DNA from: Vitellaria paradoxa
Taxonomy: Eukaryota > Streptophyta > Magnoliopsida > Ericales > Sapotaceae
NCBI GenBank assembly: GCA_019916065.1
Contig: CM034233.1
Span: forward strand, 45,630,673 to 45,694,672
DNA length: 64,000 nt
Direction of reading: 5' to 3'
The notes below the pieces were generated by a model that worked only from the letters and a program-made list of their open reading frames with translations, was not told where the DNA came from and made no database searches. This document shows positions 23,820 to 35,346 of this stretch, one piece after another (position 1 is the first letter of the stretch; each line of letters begins with the position of its first letter). Both the position numbers and the translations under genes were made by a program.

Positions 23820-24517
23820 TGAATGGCGCCAAAAGTGCTGTGCAATTTTTGCTATAGCGACATTGCTATAGGCAACAACTTTTAGCGAGGAAATTATTTT
23901 CCTTGCCTAAAGTTATAAACAATTTCCCTCTCTCCCCAAATCGAATGGCGCCATATTTTAAATTTTTGTTAGCAAATAACTCTTTAGTGAGAAAAATGTT
24001 CCTCGCCTAAAGCGGTGTACTATTTCTCCCCTCCAAATGGAATGGCGCCAAAAGTGTTGTATCTTTTTTTTTTCAATGGTGCCATTACTAAAGGTGAGGA
24101 AGATTTTTTCGTCACTAAATATATCTTTTGGCAAGGAAAATTGGCGAGGAAATTGTTTCCTTGCCTAAAGTTGTGTAACAATACTCAGTTCAATTTTTGT
24201 CTACTATAGGCGAGGAAGTTCAATTTCGTCACCAAATATAGCTTTTAGCGAGGAAATTATTTCCTCGCCTAAAGTTATATAATACTTTCCCTCCCCCTCC
24301 AAATCAAGTGGTGAGACATTTTATTTATTATAGGTGAGAAAATTAAATTTTTATCGCCAAATAAGTCTTTTAGCGAGAAAAAATGGTCCTCCTCGCTAAA
24401 AGTTCCATAATTTTTAGTAAGGAATTCAAAGTTCTTTCGCTAAAAATGCATTATTAGCGAGGAAAGTGACTTCCTCGCAAAAACTTTTTTTCGCCTATTT
24501 TCTAATTTCTTGTAGTG
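23820..24517. repeat. CACTA right subterminal repeats and terminal inverted repeat
   Basis: Repeated TTTAGCGAGGAAATTATTTCCTCGCC-like units occur in both orientations, interspersed with three to four copies of a GAATGGCGCCA word. The end TTTCTTGTAGTG is the inverted counterpart of the left CACTA end. It is followed by the GGA duplication. Confidence 0.88.
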
Positions 24518-24692
24518 GGAGAAGCCCCTCCCCATTCAAAATTTAAACCTAATCGTACATATAAATTTATATATATATGTAGATATATACAGATATATGT
24601 ATAAACATAAAATCTAAACATTTATTATTCACATAAATGCTTGTTGCATTATCCATCATTCGCATCTCTCTCTCTCTTTCTCTTTCTCTCTA

Positions 24693-25357
24693 ATGGTCCA
24701 GTGAACTTCCACAAAACTGTATTCTCTCTACGGCAACCCAATGAGTGCTTGCTTCCCTCATAGAGAAAAAGATTCAGTTTGAGTTTATTCCCATCGACAT
24801 GAAATCTAGCAAGCATAAGAAAGAACCTTTCATTTCTCTCATATGACTATTTTTGACTTTTTTTGGGTGATATTTATGTAGCCATTTGGTCAAGTATCAG
24901 CTCTAGAAGATGAAGATCTGAAACTCTTTGGTATAACAATCAATTTTTAGCTATATCAGTCACAAATTACAGGAGCTAATTTATGAAACTGTTGATTTGG
25001 GCAATTACCCAGTACATCGCACACACAGACATGGACAAGGGGGAAGAAGATGGCAAATATGTCGATGTGGACAGAGGTGGAGGCCCACCAGTTTGACCTG
25101 GTGGCATCAAGATGGCCACTAACGTTACGGTAGTGGAAGAGAATGAGGTGAAGCTATCGAAGGTTTTGGATGTCTACAAGGCTTGATTGACTCCATCAAA
25201 GTCTTAAGCAAAGATTACTTTGCCTTGGCAGATCTACACCACATCCTGAGCATTCAACACCTAATGGATACTCAGTCAAAGAAGGTGTTCGATTTGCACC
25301 CTAGGTCAGTGCTTGGGCTACTAATATTCTTGTTAGGCCAGCTTGGTCTAGTGTCTC
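24693..25357 (+). pseudogene. Phi-class glutathione S-transferase pseudogene (GSTF-like)
   Basis: An intact relative would conjugate glutathione to electrophiles in the cytosol. Exon 1 (24693-24843) contains, after a small frameshift, STATQ-stop-VLASLIEKK and FEFIPIDM...KKEPFISL. Exon 2 (24882-24930) reads PFGQVSALEDEDLKLF and is exactly 49 nt, the size usual for GSTF genes, with AG before and GT after. Exon 3 starts near 24973 with AITQYIAHTD, then MWTEVEAHQFD, VKLSKVLDVY, FALADLHHI and a shifted AW...RPAWS end. It carries several frameshifts, stops (including CGA to TGA), a shortened first intron and a small insertion at the exon 3 start. A TC-rich leader and a TATA-like tract near 24560 precede it. 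Retained introns show it is a decayed gene copy, not a retrocopy. Confidence 0.88.
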
Positions 25358-28179
25358 TCTCTCTCTCTCTTGCTCTCTCTCTCACACTATTGTAATGGGT
25401 ATCTGGTTTGGCATTGTGACGTGTACATTTGTTTCTGGTTTCTAGACTTGCCAGTTCTTCTGTTTTGATCCTTTAAATAGGACAAGAAAATAGGATTATG
25501 TTTGAGTTAAAAATAATATAATATCAAAGAAATTTACATGGTGGTGTTCGATTATCATCACTGAGTGAAAAAGGCTTTATGTTTTGGATTTTTGTAGATT
25601 TCATTTCTCTTTCCTAGTTATTCGCATTTAATTTCCAATTATTTACTCCACAAAATAGTACAAATTTTTATAAAATTTAAATTTTTTTCTAATTATTCAC
25701 ATTTATTTTTAATTATTCACATGTTGGTCCCAGTTGGGATTTTACAAAATAATAGAAGTTTCTATAAATTGTAAAATTTTTATTCAAATTTTGAGATTAT
25801 GATTTTTATAAATTTATATTAATTTATACTAATTTATGCAAAACTTCAAATAGCCCCACTATTTTAGGAAACATTAATTGATTGAGCAGTGCAAATAAAA
25901 GTTAGAAGAGTGTTAAAGATGATTATAAGAAGAATTCTCTATCATCACTCTAGACAACTCGAGGGAAATGAGAAGACAAAGCCAAACAAGGAGGCCCTTG
26001 ATCAAAATAAACCAATTCCAACGCTATAATGAGCATGATTTCAATATTTTTTTTCAATAGTAGATAAGGACAATTAAATAATTTTGTCGCAACTCCTGAT
26101 CATTATTTCTATAATTTTAAAATGTAAATTTTAAAATCAAAATAAAAATATACCTGTCATCATTTATTGTAATTCAAATTCACGGGGAGAATAAATTTGG
26201 TAAGTTGGAATTGTGCTACACTACATGGCAAATTTTATTAAGACCCTTATGTAGTACAGTTCTAATAGATTTAAAGTAGATGCTTTCAAGAATTTAAAGC
26301 ATAAAACAATTAAATGACTAATTACAAATTAAAAATATTTTAAAATTTTATATAAATTTTGAATCAATTAATTTAGTCATTTAGTATTTAACAAAATAAA
26401 ATGTATTTATAGATATTATTTTGAATCAATTAATTTAGTCATTTAATATTTAACAAAATAACATTTAATTATTTAATATCTATCTAACAAATCAACTCAT
26501 CTTTTTCAAAATATGTAACTAAATCAATGGTTGAGATTTATTTGAAGAAATCATTAATAGCTGAGATTTGCCAATACAATGGGGCAAATTCGATATAGAA
26601 AGTAGAAGAAAGCATGTGCTTTTTTATTTGACACACTGTGAAGAAGAAAGCGTGCACTTTATGCTTATACAACATAGAAAGGAGAGAGAATACTGGTGGC
26701 TTTAATAAAGAGTTGCTATTGTAAAAAAAAAAAAAAAAGTAATTATCTATATAATAATGTAACCAAATCAATGGCTAAGTTTTTCTGAAAAAAGTCTTTC
26801 ATGGCTAAACATAAGGGCATCTACCGGAATCCATGACGAGTTTTTACAATGGCGATAATAACCTTGGTGTTGGTGATAAACAGTTGGCAAAAAATACAAA
26901 TTTGGAAGGGTAATTTTGTTACAAAAGTGAATTTTGGGAATGTGGGAGGAAAAGCTTGAGTGAGAAGTTGGAAAGGTATTGTTTGGATTCAAAGCTATTA
27001 TGAACTCATTGTCATGTCAAATTAATGTTCTCTTTAAATTTATCTCTTTTGTTGCTTTAGATCTAAAGCCAACAAAAAAAAAATTGCTTCGATATTGCAA
27101 CATATGACTAAACTCATCCCTCGCAATGGGAATTCAATTGGTCTCTCTCTCTCCCTTCTTTTTATTTTTATATCTATACAAAGACACATATGTGTATATG
27201 CATGTTTATATGCATTTGTAGTGCAGCATTTTACTAGGTTCTATTCACTTTGTGGTAGGATTTGCTATTTGTATTTGGTGTGTTCATGGACCAATTATAA
27301 TATTCATTGATTTAAAAAACAAAAAAAAAAATCATTGAAATGAAGGGCTACTATTCGAGATGAATAAAATATTTGACTTCAATTCCAGTTGAAGGGCTAT
27401 TGTTCGAGACGAATGAAGGGATTAGGTATGCTCATTTTCTTTCCATTTCTTGCCAGTCTTGCTAGCTTTGATAATTAGAGATTTTATAATAATTTAATTA
27501 TGAATTTTTTGCTAATCATATGCGCAAGCAATACATCTTGACATTTTTTTCTCTAAATCCTTTCTCACTCTCAAATTTTATTATTTTAATTAAGCAAGTA
27601 ACATAGATGGATGTTCAATACCGCCTACTGAGTTGATATAAGAATAGAGGCATTCAAGGATGCTAATGAGGATTAATCCTGGCAAAACCACATAACTTAA
27701 CATTTTACTAATATATTTGTAAGTTTGTGAATATTTATAACAAACGTAGTGCATTAGGCTTCTATAATTTAAGAAATTTTATTTTGATAAAAAAATTTTA
27801 CTTTTATTTTTTTGGGTGAACAAAGTTTTCATTTTGATTGAGAAATTTTTAAATAAACAATTTTACTCAAAAATCATGGAAAGAAAAAAGAAAGAGTACT
27901 TCACAAATTGTTTTTTATATTTCATCTTATTTTCATTTAGTGTTTTTATTTTTATAGGTTATTTTTATAGTTTTTCATCTAAACTTGGTTTTAATCAAAA
28001 TGTGTCTGGGTCATAATGCATTACTTTTAGTTTCTTTTGATAAGTAATTTTTATTTTTACAAATTATTTTTATAATTTTTCATGTAAGTTTGTTCTATAA
28101 TTAGATTTGAGATTTTTGCAAATAGAATTATATTTTTGTGGCTTTGGGCACAGACAACTGCTAATATAAACATTCTATA
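25358..28179. other. AT-rich unassigned DNA
   Basis: No gene was recognised. Small features are a TC run at 25353-25382, and two tandem copies of a ~66-bp unit with GAATCAATTAATTTAGTCAT (about 26358-26480). A word TAACTAAATCAATGG/TAACCAAATCAATGG is repeated near 26517 and 26760. GAAGGGCTACTATTCGAGA is nearly duplicated at 27341 and 27391. None has terminal inverted repeats I could confirm. Confidence 0.55.
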
Positions 28180-28640
28180 AGTCAACAGCAAGCAAGCATG
28201 CTCATTTCAAACTAAGAAAGCCAAATGTTTAAAATAAACCAAAATTTCATGTAATCAGACTTAAAAACAGAAATCCAAACTTTCCCAACATAGGATAATA
28301 ACAACTAATCAAGCAAGCATGCACATTTCATATAAAATTGAAATATAAAAAATGTAAATTTGATTACAGTGCAAACATAAATAGATTGATTACATTAGGC
28401 AAATCATACCAAATTTCAAATTGACAAAGCCAAATGTTTAAAAGAAACCCAAAATTCATGAAATCGTGCTAAAAAATAGAAACCTAAAATTTTCTCAACA
28501 TAGGATAACAATAACCCAAATTTAATGTAATCATGCTCAAAAATAGAAACCCAAAATTTCCCATCATATGATAATAATAACCAAAATTTTAAACTGACAA
28601 ACCCAAATGAAAGCATAACTCAAATTTCAAATTTGGCCAG
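28180..28640. repeat. Imperfect tandem repeat, ~70-bp units
   Basis: Units sharing AAAATAGAAACCCAAAATTT and CCCAACATAGGATAATAATAA recur at about 28240, 28445 and 28515. A longer AAGCAAGCATGC word is repeated at 28190 and 28312. The array ends shortly before the left end of element J. No coding role is seen. Confidence 0.6.
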
Positions 28641-28759
28641 TGCAATAGGGAAATATTACCTAAATTTTCCCAACTAATCCATGACTTATTAGACAAAACC
28701 AGAAAAACATCTTTTGATTGCTCCATCAGATTGCCAGGAGAGGAAAACCAGTTACTACT

Positions 28760-29800
28760 TGGCAATAAAAAATCACTGCCAGAATCACTCGCCACGCCAA
28801 CCGAAAATCCAATCGCTACCCTACCAAGCATAAAAGAAACAGAGGTTATAATCGAAGTAGGGGTCCCCGACTAAAAAACCCTCCAATACTTAAGTCAAGG
28901 TGCTTTAAGGAAATTAAGGAAACTAGTGAATAATGCACTTGGTTGGCAATAGTAAGCGTACCTGGATTTCGGAATTAAGTGTAGTATATATAATATTGTA
29001 AAATAAATAAAGTAATATGCAAAATTTAGATCGCAATGATACTTCCTAATATACAACCCATACTTTTCTTTAATTGCCTTTTACTTCTCATTTAATCCCT
29101 TACTACGCATTAAATGCGTGTGAGCAATTGGGGGCGTCTAAATAGACAAAATACAGCTCCAGAATTATTCTACCATCATGTCTGTCTGCCACTTGTAACG
29201 AAACTAACTAACTAGGTTGTCCTTTAGGTAATAAATCTAGTTCATTTATTATTATTAGGTATTTAAGGTTAGGGTTTCATTATTAAATAGTGGGGCCCGA
29301 CTATAGCGATTCCATGTATACTAGACCAAAGCCAAGCACCTTTTCAATGCACTTGGCGACATGCCAATTGTCCCTGTTTATGATACTCGACAATGAGCCA
29401 CGTGTTCCATATTTATTTTGTACCAACATTATGCCCCTACTCTGGTTGGGATAATTTATTTCCCAAGAAGGATATGAAGTATTCAAAAAGATCCTTACCA
29501 AATATATATAGAGTCTTTTCATATATTTCGTAATTGCCTCACTTTTTTCACGCCTTCTCGTGATTGGTCATCCTTCTGCCCTACTTATTGCATGCGACAC
29601 GTCCCTTCGTCTTTTGAGCGCATTACACAGCCTACACAAAACCCTAAGATTGCAATGCTCTAGCATCTAAGTAAATGTTAATTTGAAAATGGGGATTGAA
29701 ATAAATACAATTTCTGTCACTTATTTTTCGGCTCTTAAATTTCAAGCACATACACATACATATATGTGTACATATCAGTTGTTTCACCTTTCCTTTTTCG
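28760..29800 (-). repeat. Element J 3' LTR with adjacent polypurine tract
   Basis: The plus-strand left edge TGGCAATAAAAA aligns with the 5' LTR copy at 58454. The right edge is placed at 29786 because the minus strand there reads CGAAAAAGGAAAGG followed by TGAAACAACTG, a purine tract next to a TG start. That boundary is the less certain one. A TATA-like tract near 29499 on the minus strand fits a promoter in this LTR. The LTR length would be about 1027 bp. Confidence 0.65.
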
Positions 29801-29952
29801 AAACTAGCATCCTCTAAACTCTCTCAAATCTTGTCTGCAATTGCTTCCCTCTCTATTAGTACTTCTCTTCTTCAGTCCAACACTATTCTTTTCAGTGAGT
29901 ACTAAGTTTCCTTTCTTCTCATTTCTCCTCCCTGTCAGATAATACCGTGAGT

Positions 29953-32805
29953 AGACTAGCGAATGAACTTAGATAAGAGGAAAAAATTAGGGCTTTCAAG
30001 CAAAAGTACAATATTCCCCCCAACGTAGATATTAGGCTCTCCTGCAAAAGGGATTGTGAGCCAGAGGATTTCCCCATAATAGTCATTACGAAGGGTGGCC
30101 TTACGTTCCCACTAAATCTTTTCCTTCACTCAGTAATGAACATCCTCGATCTCTCCCCTAGATGTGTCACCCATAACTTCTATAAGATAGTGAATGGGGT
30201 GAATGAAATGAACAAGCGCTATGGTTTCACATCTCAGAGTGGGACCTTTCATATTGTTATACTGTTCAAAAGGTGAGGGGGGACGAAAACAAATGGTATA
30301 TGAAGTCACAACTAGAGAAAGATCTTGTCCACATGCTTCTAGACATTATAAAGTCAGAAGATGACACTTGCATCATCTCAGGACATTGGACACATGATCC
30401 AAACAAAGACCCATTCCCTTCTGTTCCTTTAGTGCCCTTGGACCTAGGTCTATAAGCTTCAGATCACCATTTGTTTGCCTATCCTCTTATTTTCTTAAAT
30501 GTGATTGAGCCTAACTCTTTTATATACTCTTATGTAGGTGATCAAGCAAAGAAGTCCTAGGCCAGAGGGACACACAACGCACGTGGAAGAAGTATTAAAA
30601 TTCCTCAAAGGGCCCAAAATTAACCCATTTGTCAAAGCACTCCCAATCCTACTTGATTTCGTGCCTCATTACAGATCTTTCATCTCCCCTCCTCAAGGTT
30701 TTGCGATCTAGTAGGCCATCAGATAGCTTCAATGGTGGTTCATTGTAAGCCTTGAAGAGAAACAAGAGTTCTATGCTCTAAAACACAAAAGTTGGGTGCC
30801 ACTGCCGCTCCTCGCCATTCCCCTCGTCATCCTTAAGCAATCGTCCCAAATTATTCACATAACTAATCCTGTCAAGAACCTTCGGCCCAAAAGGAGGCTT
30901 ATATTAGAGGAGCAGGAAGAAGAAGAACAAGAAGAGTTTGAATGACAATCCTTTGATATTGAGAAGGAAAATATAACCCTTAAAAAGGATTTCAAGAAAC
31001 TTGCCGAAGAAAGGGCTGCCAAACAAAAATTAGAGGAGGCCAACAAAAAGGTCGAGAAAAAGAAGGTGGCCGCTAAAAGAAGGCTGAGAATGATAAGGTA
31101 AAAGAAGCTACCAAGGTTGAGCAGTTTCATAAGATTAATGAGGAGAATATCGAGAAGAACAAGGCGAGTCGAGCACAAGATGGCGATCCTCAGGCTAAGA
31201 AAAGGTATAAGGTCTATCAATACGATAAAGTTCTTATTCTGGAGGCTCTAGCAGCAACCAAGCTAGAGAACATTTCTGGTTCACATCCACAAACCTCTCT
31301 ACTAGAAACCTCCCAACTACCAACCTTGAAACCATAAGCTTCCCATTTAACTAGCTAAGTCCCTCTACAGGTGGTATACCCTAAAACACGATGCAAGACT
31401 CTCTTGCCTTCATTCCACAGATACTCATCCCAAGCCTTTAATTCCCCTCAAGACGACCCTTTACAATTAAAGACACCGCGCTGAACCACCCTGAGGAGTA
31501 CCTCAACGCTATCTTACCCCCTCGTGACATTCAAAGCATGAGGAAAAATAAATTGGAGGAACTTCATTTAACGTTATTGAAAAATATCATCATTGTAAGT
31601 ATCTCCTGTTCAGAATTTTATGCTCTTTCTTTAGTCTTGCACCGCAAAGCTTATTTGCTAAATTTGTTCATCTCTTTACACTATAGAGCTCATCACACGG
31701 AGCTAAGGACTTTATGCTAAGGCAAACCTAGACGAATCCTACATCAAGAATCTAAGAGAAAGAATTGATGATCTAGAAGCAGAAAATAAGGAATTAGAGG
31801 AGGCAAATAAAGGCCTAACAACAAAAAAAGAAAAATTCTGAACAACTGTTTGAAGCCAATGCCAGGGCAGAGGCTAGTGACAACAGAATGGCTTACTTGG
31901 ACAAGCTTTTGGCCAACAAAGATGAGAAATTAGTACAAAAGATTGGTGAGCTTGCTTCCACTAGGTTCGAATTGTCATTTTCAAAAGCTGAGCAAGAAAA
32001 ATTAATAAAAGAGTTTGAGAAATCTCAGGCCAAACAGGCAAGCCTGAAAAGCGAGATCAAGAATTTAAAGCTGGAGTTGAAGATCAAGTCTTCTGCTTTA
32101 CAAAAAAAAGAGGCTGCTCTGAAAGCCCATGATGATAAGGCCACGTTGACCTTGAGACCCAGCTTAATGACTACATTGACCAGATACAAGATGCTAGGAA
32201 TGAATATTTCCTAGATGGTTGGGAGGCCACAATGAAAAGGAACAACATCAAGCATACGAGCTAGACATATAGAGAAGTTCCTTACCCTAACACACATAGG
32301 CCCATTCCACTGTTCAACATCGAGCGACCTCCACAAACTCCTATCCAAGATTTAGAAGAGGAAATCAAAGAAGAAGAAATTGAAGTGAACAGTGCTACAA
32401 GGGATGCTCCTTCCACAACTTAGCAAGATGTTTCTCTGGTTTACCCTACTCAGGATCGTGGTGTGACTCAAGAAATTCATTTAGAGCTTGAGAAAGGGGC
32501 TTTAAAGAGGGAGAGAAGTAAGAATCATGCCTTCTTCTTACTTACTTTTTTTTTTTTTTTTTATGTAACTTAACATCAATGTAAGACATTTTTCAAAGTA
32601 AATAAAATTTCCTCTTTTTATTGAGGCTATTATATCTTTCTATGTGCTTAATTACTTTTCTGTTTTGAATTCCTAACAGCAACCAAGACATAATCGATAA
32701 ATTTTTGGCCTCTATTGCTGAAGAAGTCATCAAGAATACAGCAGAGGACTTCATTGAAGTAGCTGCTGATGAAGTAGCAAATTCTAGCACTAAGGAAAAA
32801 TTATA
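29953..32805 (+). pseudogene. Antisense extra ORF of the Tat element (putative gypsy-type transposon protein), intron-containing and decayed
   Basis: It runs opposite to J's gag-pol, between pol and the 3' LTR. Early frames include KYNIPPNVDIRL and FPLNLFLHSVMNILDLSP, resembling the plant family named 'putative gypsy type transposon' (PF04195). After an AG acceptor at 30537 comes EVLKFLKGPKINPF. A Lys/Glu-rich coiled coil (30955-31100) and a second coiled coil (31725-32215) follow. The last intron is clear: GTAAGAAT donor at 32518, CCTAACAG acceptor ending 32679, then IIDKFLASIAEEVIK to a TAG at 32803-32805. Several stops and frameshifts break it. Upstream (29800-29950) is a pyrimidine-rich leader-like stretch. 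The role of such proteins is unknown. Confidence 0.68.
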
Positions 32806-33059
32806 GGCTTTTTGTGTAGCCCTTTTTTATTAAAATACTTTAATTCTTTCATGTAATGAAATTTATACACTCAGAGATCAACCATTTGTTCTAGCTTTTT
32901 TTCGAGAGCGTAATAAATCTTGTAAAGTACTCTTTTGTTCCTTTTTACTTGCACTCGTATTTTGAGCTTTTCCAAAATATTAAGATGACATAGTGATATT
33001 CAAGCGTCCTTTTGCTTTTGTCTTTTATGCTTCCAAGTGGATAACTTATGATGAAGATA
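32806..33059. other. J internal 3' flank of the antisense gene
   Basis: AT-rich, with AATGAAATTT and AATAAATC polyadenylation-like words near 32858 and 32912. It would serve as the antisense gene's 3' region. Solo LTR A begins just to the right. Confidence 0.4.
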
Positions 33060-33515
33060 TAAATTGATTACACTTGAAAAGTGTAATTACAAATTCCACA
33101 TTTTGATACTCATTTATGCATTTAAGTAGTTAATTTCAAAGTTTTATCATTATTTTATTATCTATAGTGTTTATTCTCTTAATTACAGGGAAAAGGGTAA
33201 AATAAGTTAGATTAGTAGTGATGAAAGTGGCTTTCGAGGAGGAAAAAAATGGTCCAAAGTTTAAGATAGTTGAAGTGGTGTGCAGCTGAAGTTCCAACTT
33301 GACACCCTTTCAGTAATTTGACCATATCTTTTCACTCATAACTCGAATTGACCTGATTCTTTTTGGGTTGGAAAGAAGGCTCAAAGGGTTACAACTTTCA
33401 TGTTTCAGCCGAAACCTGAATCCATCATCTTCAAGGTCAAAATTGCATTGGAAGTTGAGGACAGAAAGCTGTCAAAAGTAGCAAACGAGAAGTAGAACTT
33501 GAAGAACAAAGTTTC

Positions 33516-33555
33516 TGTGGTCCAGTCCCCCTGCCAAACGGTCCGGACCATAGTG
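33516..33555 (+). promoter_or_regulatory. Palindrome cassette, GGTCCGGACC type (solo LTR A)
   Basis: TGTGGTCCAGTCC and GGTCCGGACCATAG are separated by a short spacer, directly after the shared GACAGAAAGCTGTC module. GTGGTCC resembles the class II TCP factor site GTGGNCCC. That link is conjecture. Confidence 0.45.
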
Positions 33556-34012
33556 TGTTATGTACGCATGGCTTAACTCCATCTTTTAGGGTTTTCTTTA
33601 CAACTTCTTTACAACCTCTGCTACATGGCCAACCCAAGGGAGCCCTAGTTTTAGTTTTACATACTTTAGGAGAACTTCTGAATATTTTACACATACTTTG
33701 AGAGCTTTAGGTTAGTTTCAAGAGTTTTTTTTAGTGTTTTCTACTTTCTTTCATTGTTCATGGAGATGTTTGGAGCTGGGATTTTCATTGTTGCTGTGAT
33801 ATTCCATTATTTTCTTTCAGAACACGTTGCATTGTAAGTTGCTTTCGTTTCATTCTTTAATAACATGTTTTGTTCGTTTCAATCGATGGATTTGTTGATT
33901 GTATACATTTTTTTTGCTTATGTTTTGCTTAGAATGATACTAGCGTAAAACCCTAGTTCTTGATTCGACAAATCAAGGAAGGGTAGTTCACGAAAACACT
34001 ATGGGATGTTCG

Positions 34013-34058
34013 TAGACCCTTCGCATGGGTTGCGAAATCTCATGCGTAAGGATCTACT
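34013..34058 (+). other. Conserved R/U5 stem-loop, solo LTR A copy
   Basis: The left arm GTAGACCCTTCGCATG pairs with CATGCGTAAGGATCTAC around a 13-nt loop, with one mismatch and one bulge. Equivalent structures occur at 38173-38218, 46221-46266, 51410-51443 and, weaker, 59391-59437. Confidence 0.6.
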
Positions 34059-34770
34059 AATTTAAACCTATTTTAACTTGTTTCAAAAACGAAAATCCTT
34101 AACCATAATCACTTAAATCACTGGTATAGGTTTTCAGTTATAATTGCACAAATAATTTTGGACAAATTAAAACTAGGATTTTGAGTTCTTTTCTGATTTC
34201 GTTTGTTTGAAAAACCTTCGAAAGCAAAAGTTAACCATATTCGTTTGAAATCACTGGTACGAACTTTTGATTAAAACCTTCTCAATACTTTTCGAACTAA
34301 ACCCTAAGTTAGAATTGAACCTAAAACATCCCATGGTGAAGGAGTGAACTACCCAGACTTGAAAGTTGAATCAAGAACCTTTTTTCATATTGAGTTCATA
34401 ATTTAATTTAATTTTTGTTTTAAGTAATTTGCTTTAAAATTCAGAGTAGCATTTTAAAGCTTAGTTGAATTCCTTTAGTTTATATTTAATTTGTTTGGAA
34501 CCTAAAACAAACTTTTAATTGCTGAATCTCTTTAGTAGTATTAGTTTAATTGCTTTAATTTGAATTTTAATTTTGCAAAACTCTAGGATTTAGTTGAAAT
34601 TGAATTTCAGACTAGCTTGGAATTAAATTTTGAATTTCCTTTACAACCTAGAAACTGAATAACATAGGCTCCCTATGAATTCGACCTCGGACTCACAGAA
34701 TTTAAAACTACGACTACCCTCTTGCACTTGAGAGGTAGAGCCCAAGCACAATTTAGGGATGATCATAAAT

Positions 34771-35346
34771 CCTAACAAAGTGTAGGTGGCAAGTATAATC
34801 TCTCAACAAATAATTATATGATGAAGAATGGAACTTATGGGACAACGATATATAGGAAAATACTCAAGGTTTGTATGAATGATCCATAATGAAAACCAAT
34901 AGAGACCTCCCACCGTGTAATTTTAGAGCTTCAGACTTAGATTATTTCTAGCTGTAGATTTTAGTCAATTTACGCAAAAGAAATGCTTTAAAACTAAACA
35001 CTGAAACTAAAACCCATATAAAAACATTGAAGTGGCGTTTCAATTTGCGGCCGACTGTAACTCAAGTGGTCAGTAAAGATTTGCTTTAATGTTTTTTGAA
35101 TTGTATCGTGTCTTTGCCTAGTTTCATGGCACGATATGATCAGGGTTCTTAATTCATCTGTACTTCCTTTAATGAATGGAAATGAAATGTTTTTCAAATT
35201 GGTTCACAGAGTAAATGCACACACTTATATCCTTACCATCTTTTTGTACTGAACAAAGGGATTATAAATCAATTCAATAGATCTCTTGGTCTGCCAAGCG
35301 AAGGAATCCATCACAACAATTTCTTTTTAAACTAGCAATCTTCTCT
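34771..35346 (-). other. J 3' noncoding region
   Basis: No gene was recognised. Right of the TAAAT duplication the sequence continues J's region between the antisense gene and pol. It grades into the minisatellite at 35347. Confidence 0.5.

Larger units (their letters stand above)
10068..24517. mobile_element. CACTA (En/Spm-type) DNA transposon with nested insertion
   Basis: The left end is CACTATAGGAAAAGC and the right end, on the opposite strand, is CACTACAAGAAATTAG. A perfect 3-bp target duplication GGA flanks it (10065-10067 and 24518-24520). Both ends are filled with subterminal repeats built on TAGCGAGGAAA. Inside are minus-strand tnpA-like and tnpD-like transposase genes, both decayed, a Tekay-like retrotransposon remnant (16371-21243) and a region with exon-like host sequence. 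Without the retrotransposon the element is about 9.6 kb, a plausible full length. It now lacks an intact transposase. Confidence 0.92.
33065..34765 (+). mobile_element. Solo LTR A (Athila)
   Basis: It starts TGATTACACTTGAAAAGTG and ends TTTAGGGATGATCA. It is flanked by the perfect duplication TAAAT (33060-33064 and 34766-34770). Its start is nearly identical to that of element K's LTR. It contains the ~230-bp module shared with element I's LTRs (about 33250-33480), a palindrome cassette (33516-33555), the R/U5 stem-loop (34013-34058) and the LTR-end segment GACCTCGGACTCACAGA. Confidence 0.93.

Noticed and set aside
26500..26800. Possible MITE with repeated AAATCAATGG words
   Set aside because: The words are direct, not inverted, and no target duplication was found.
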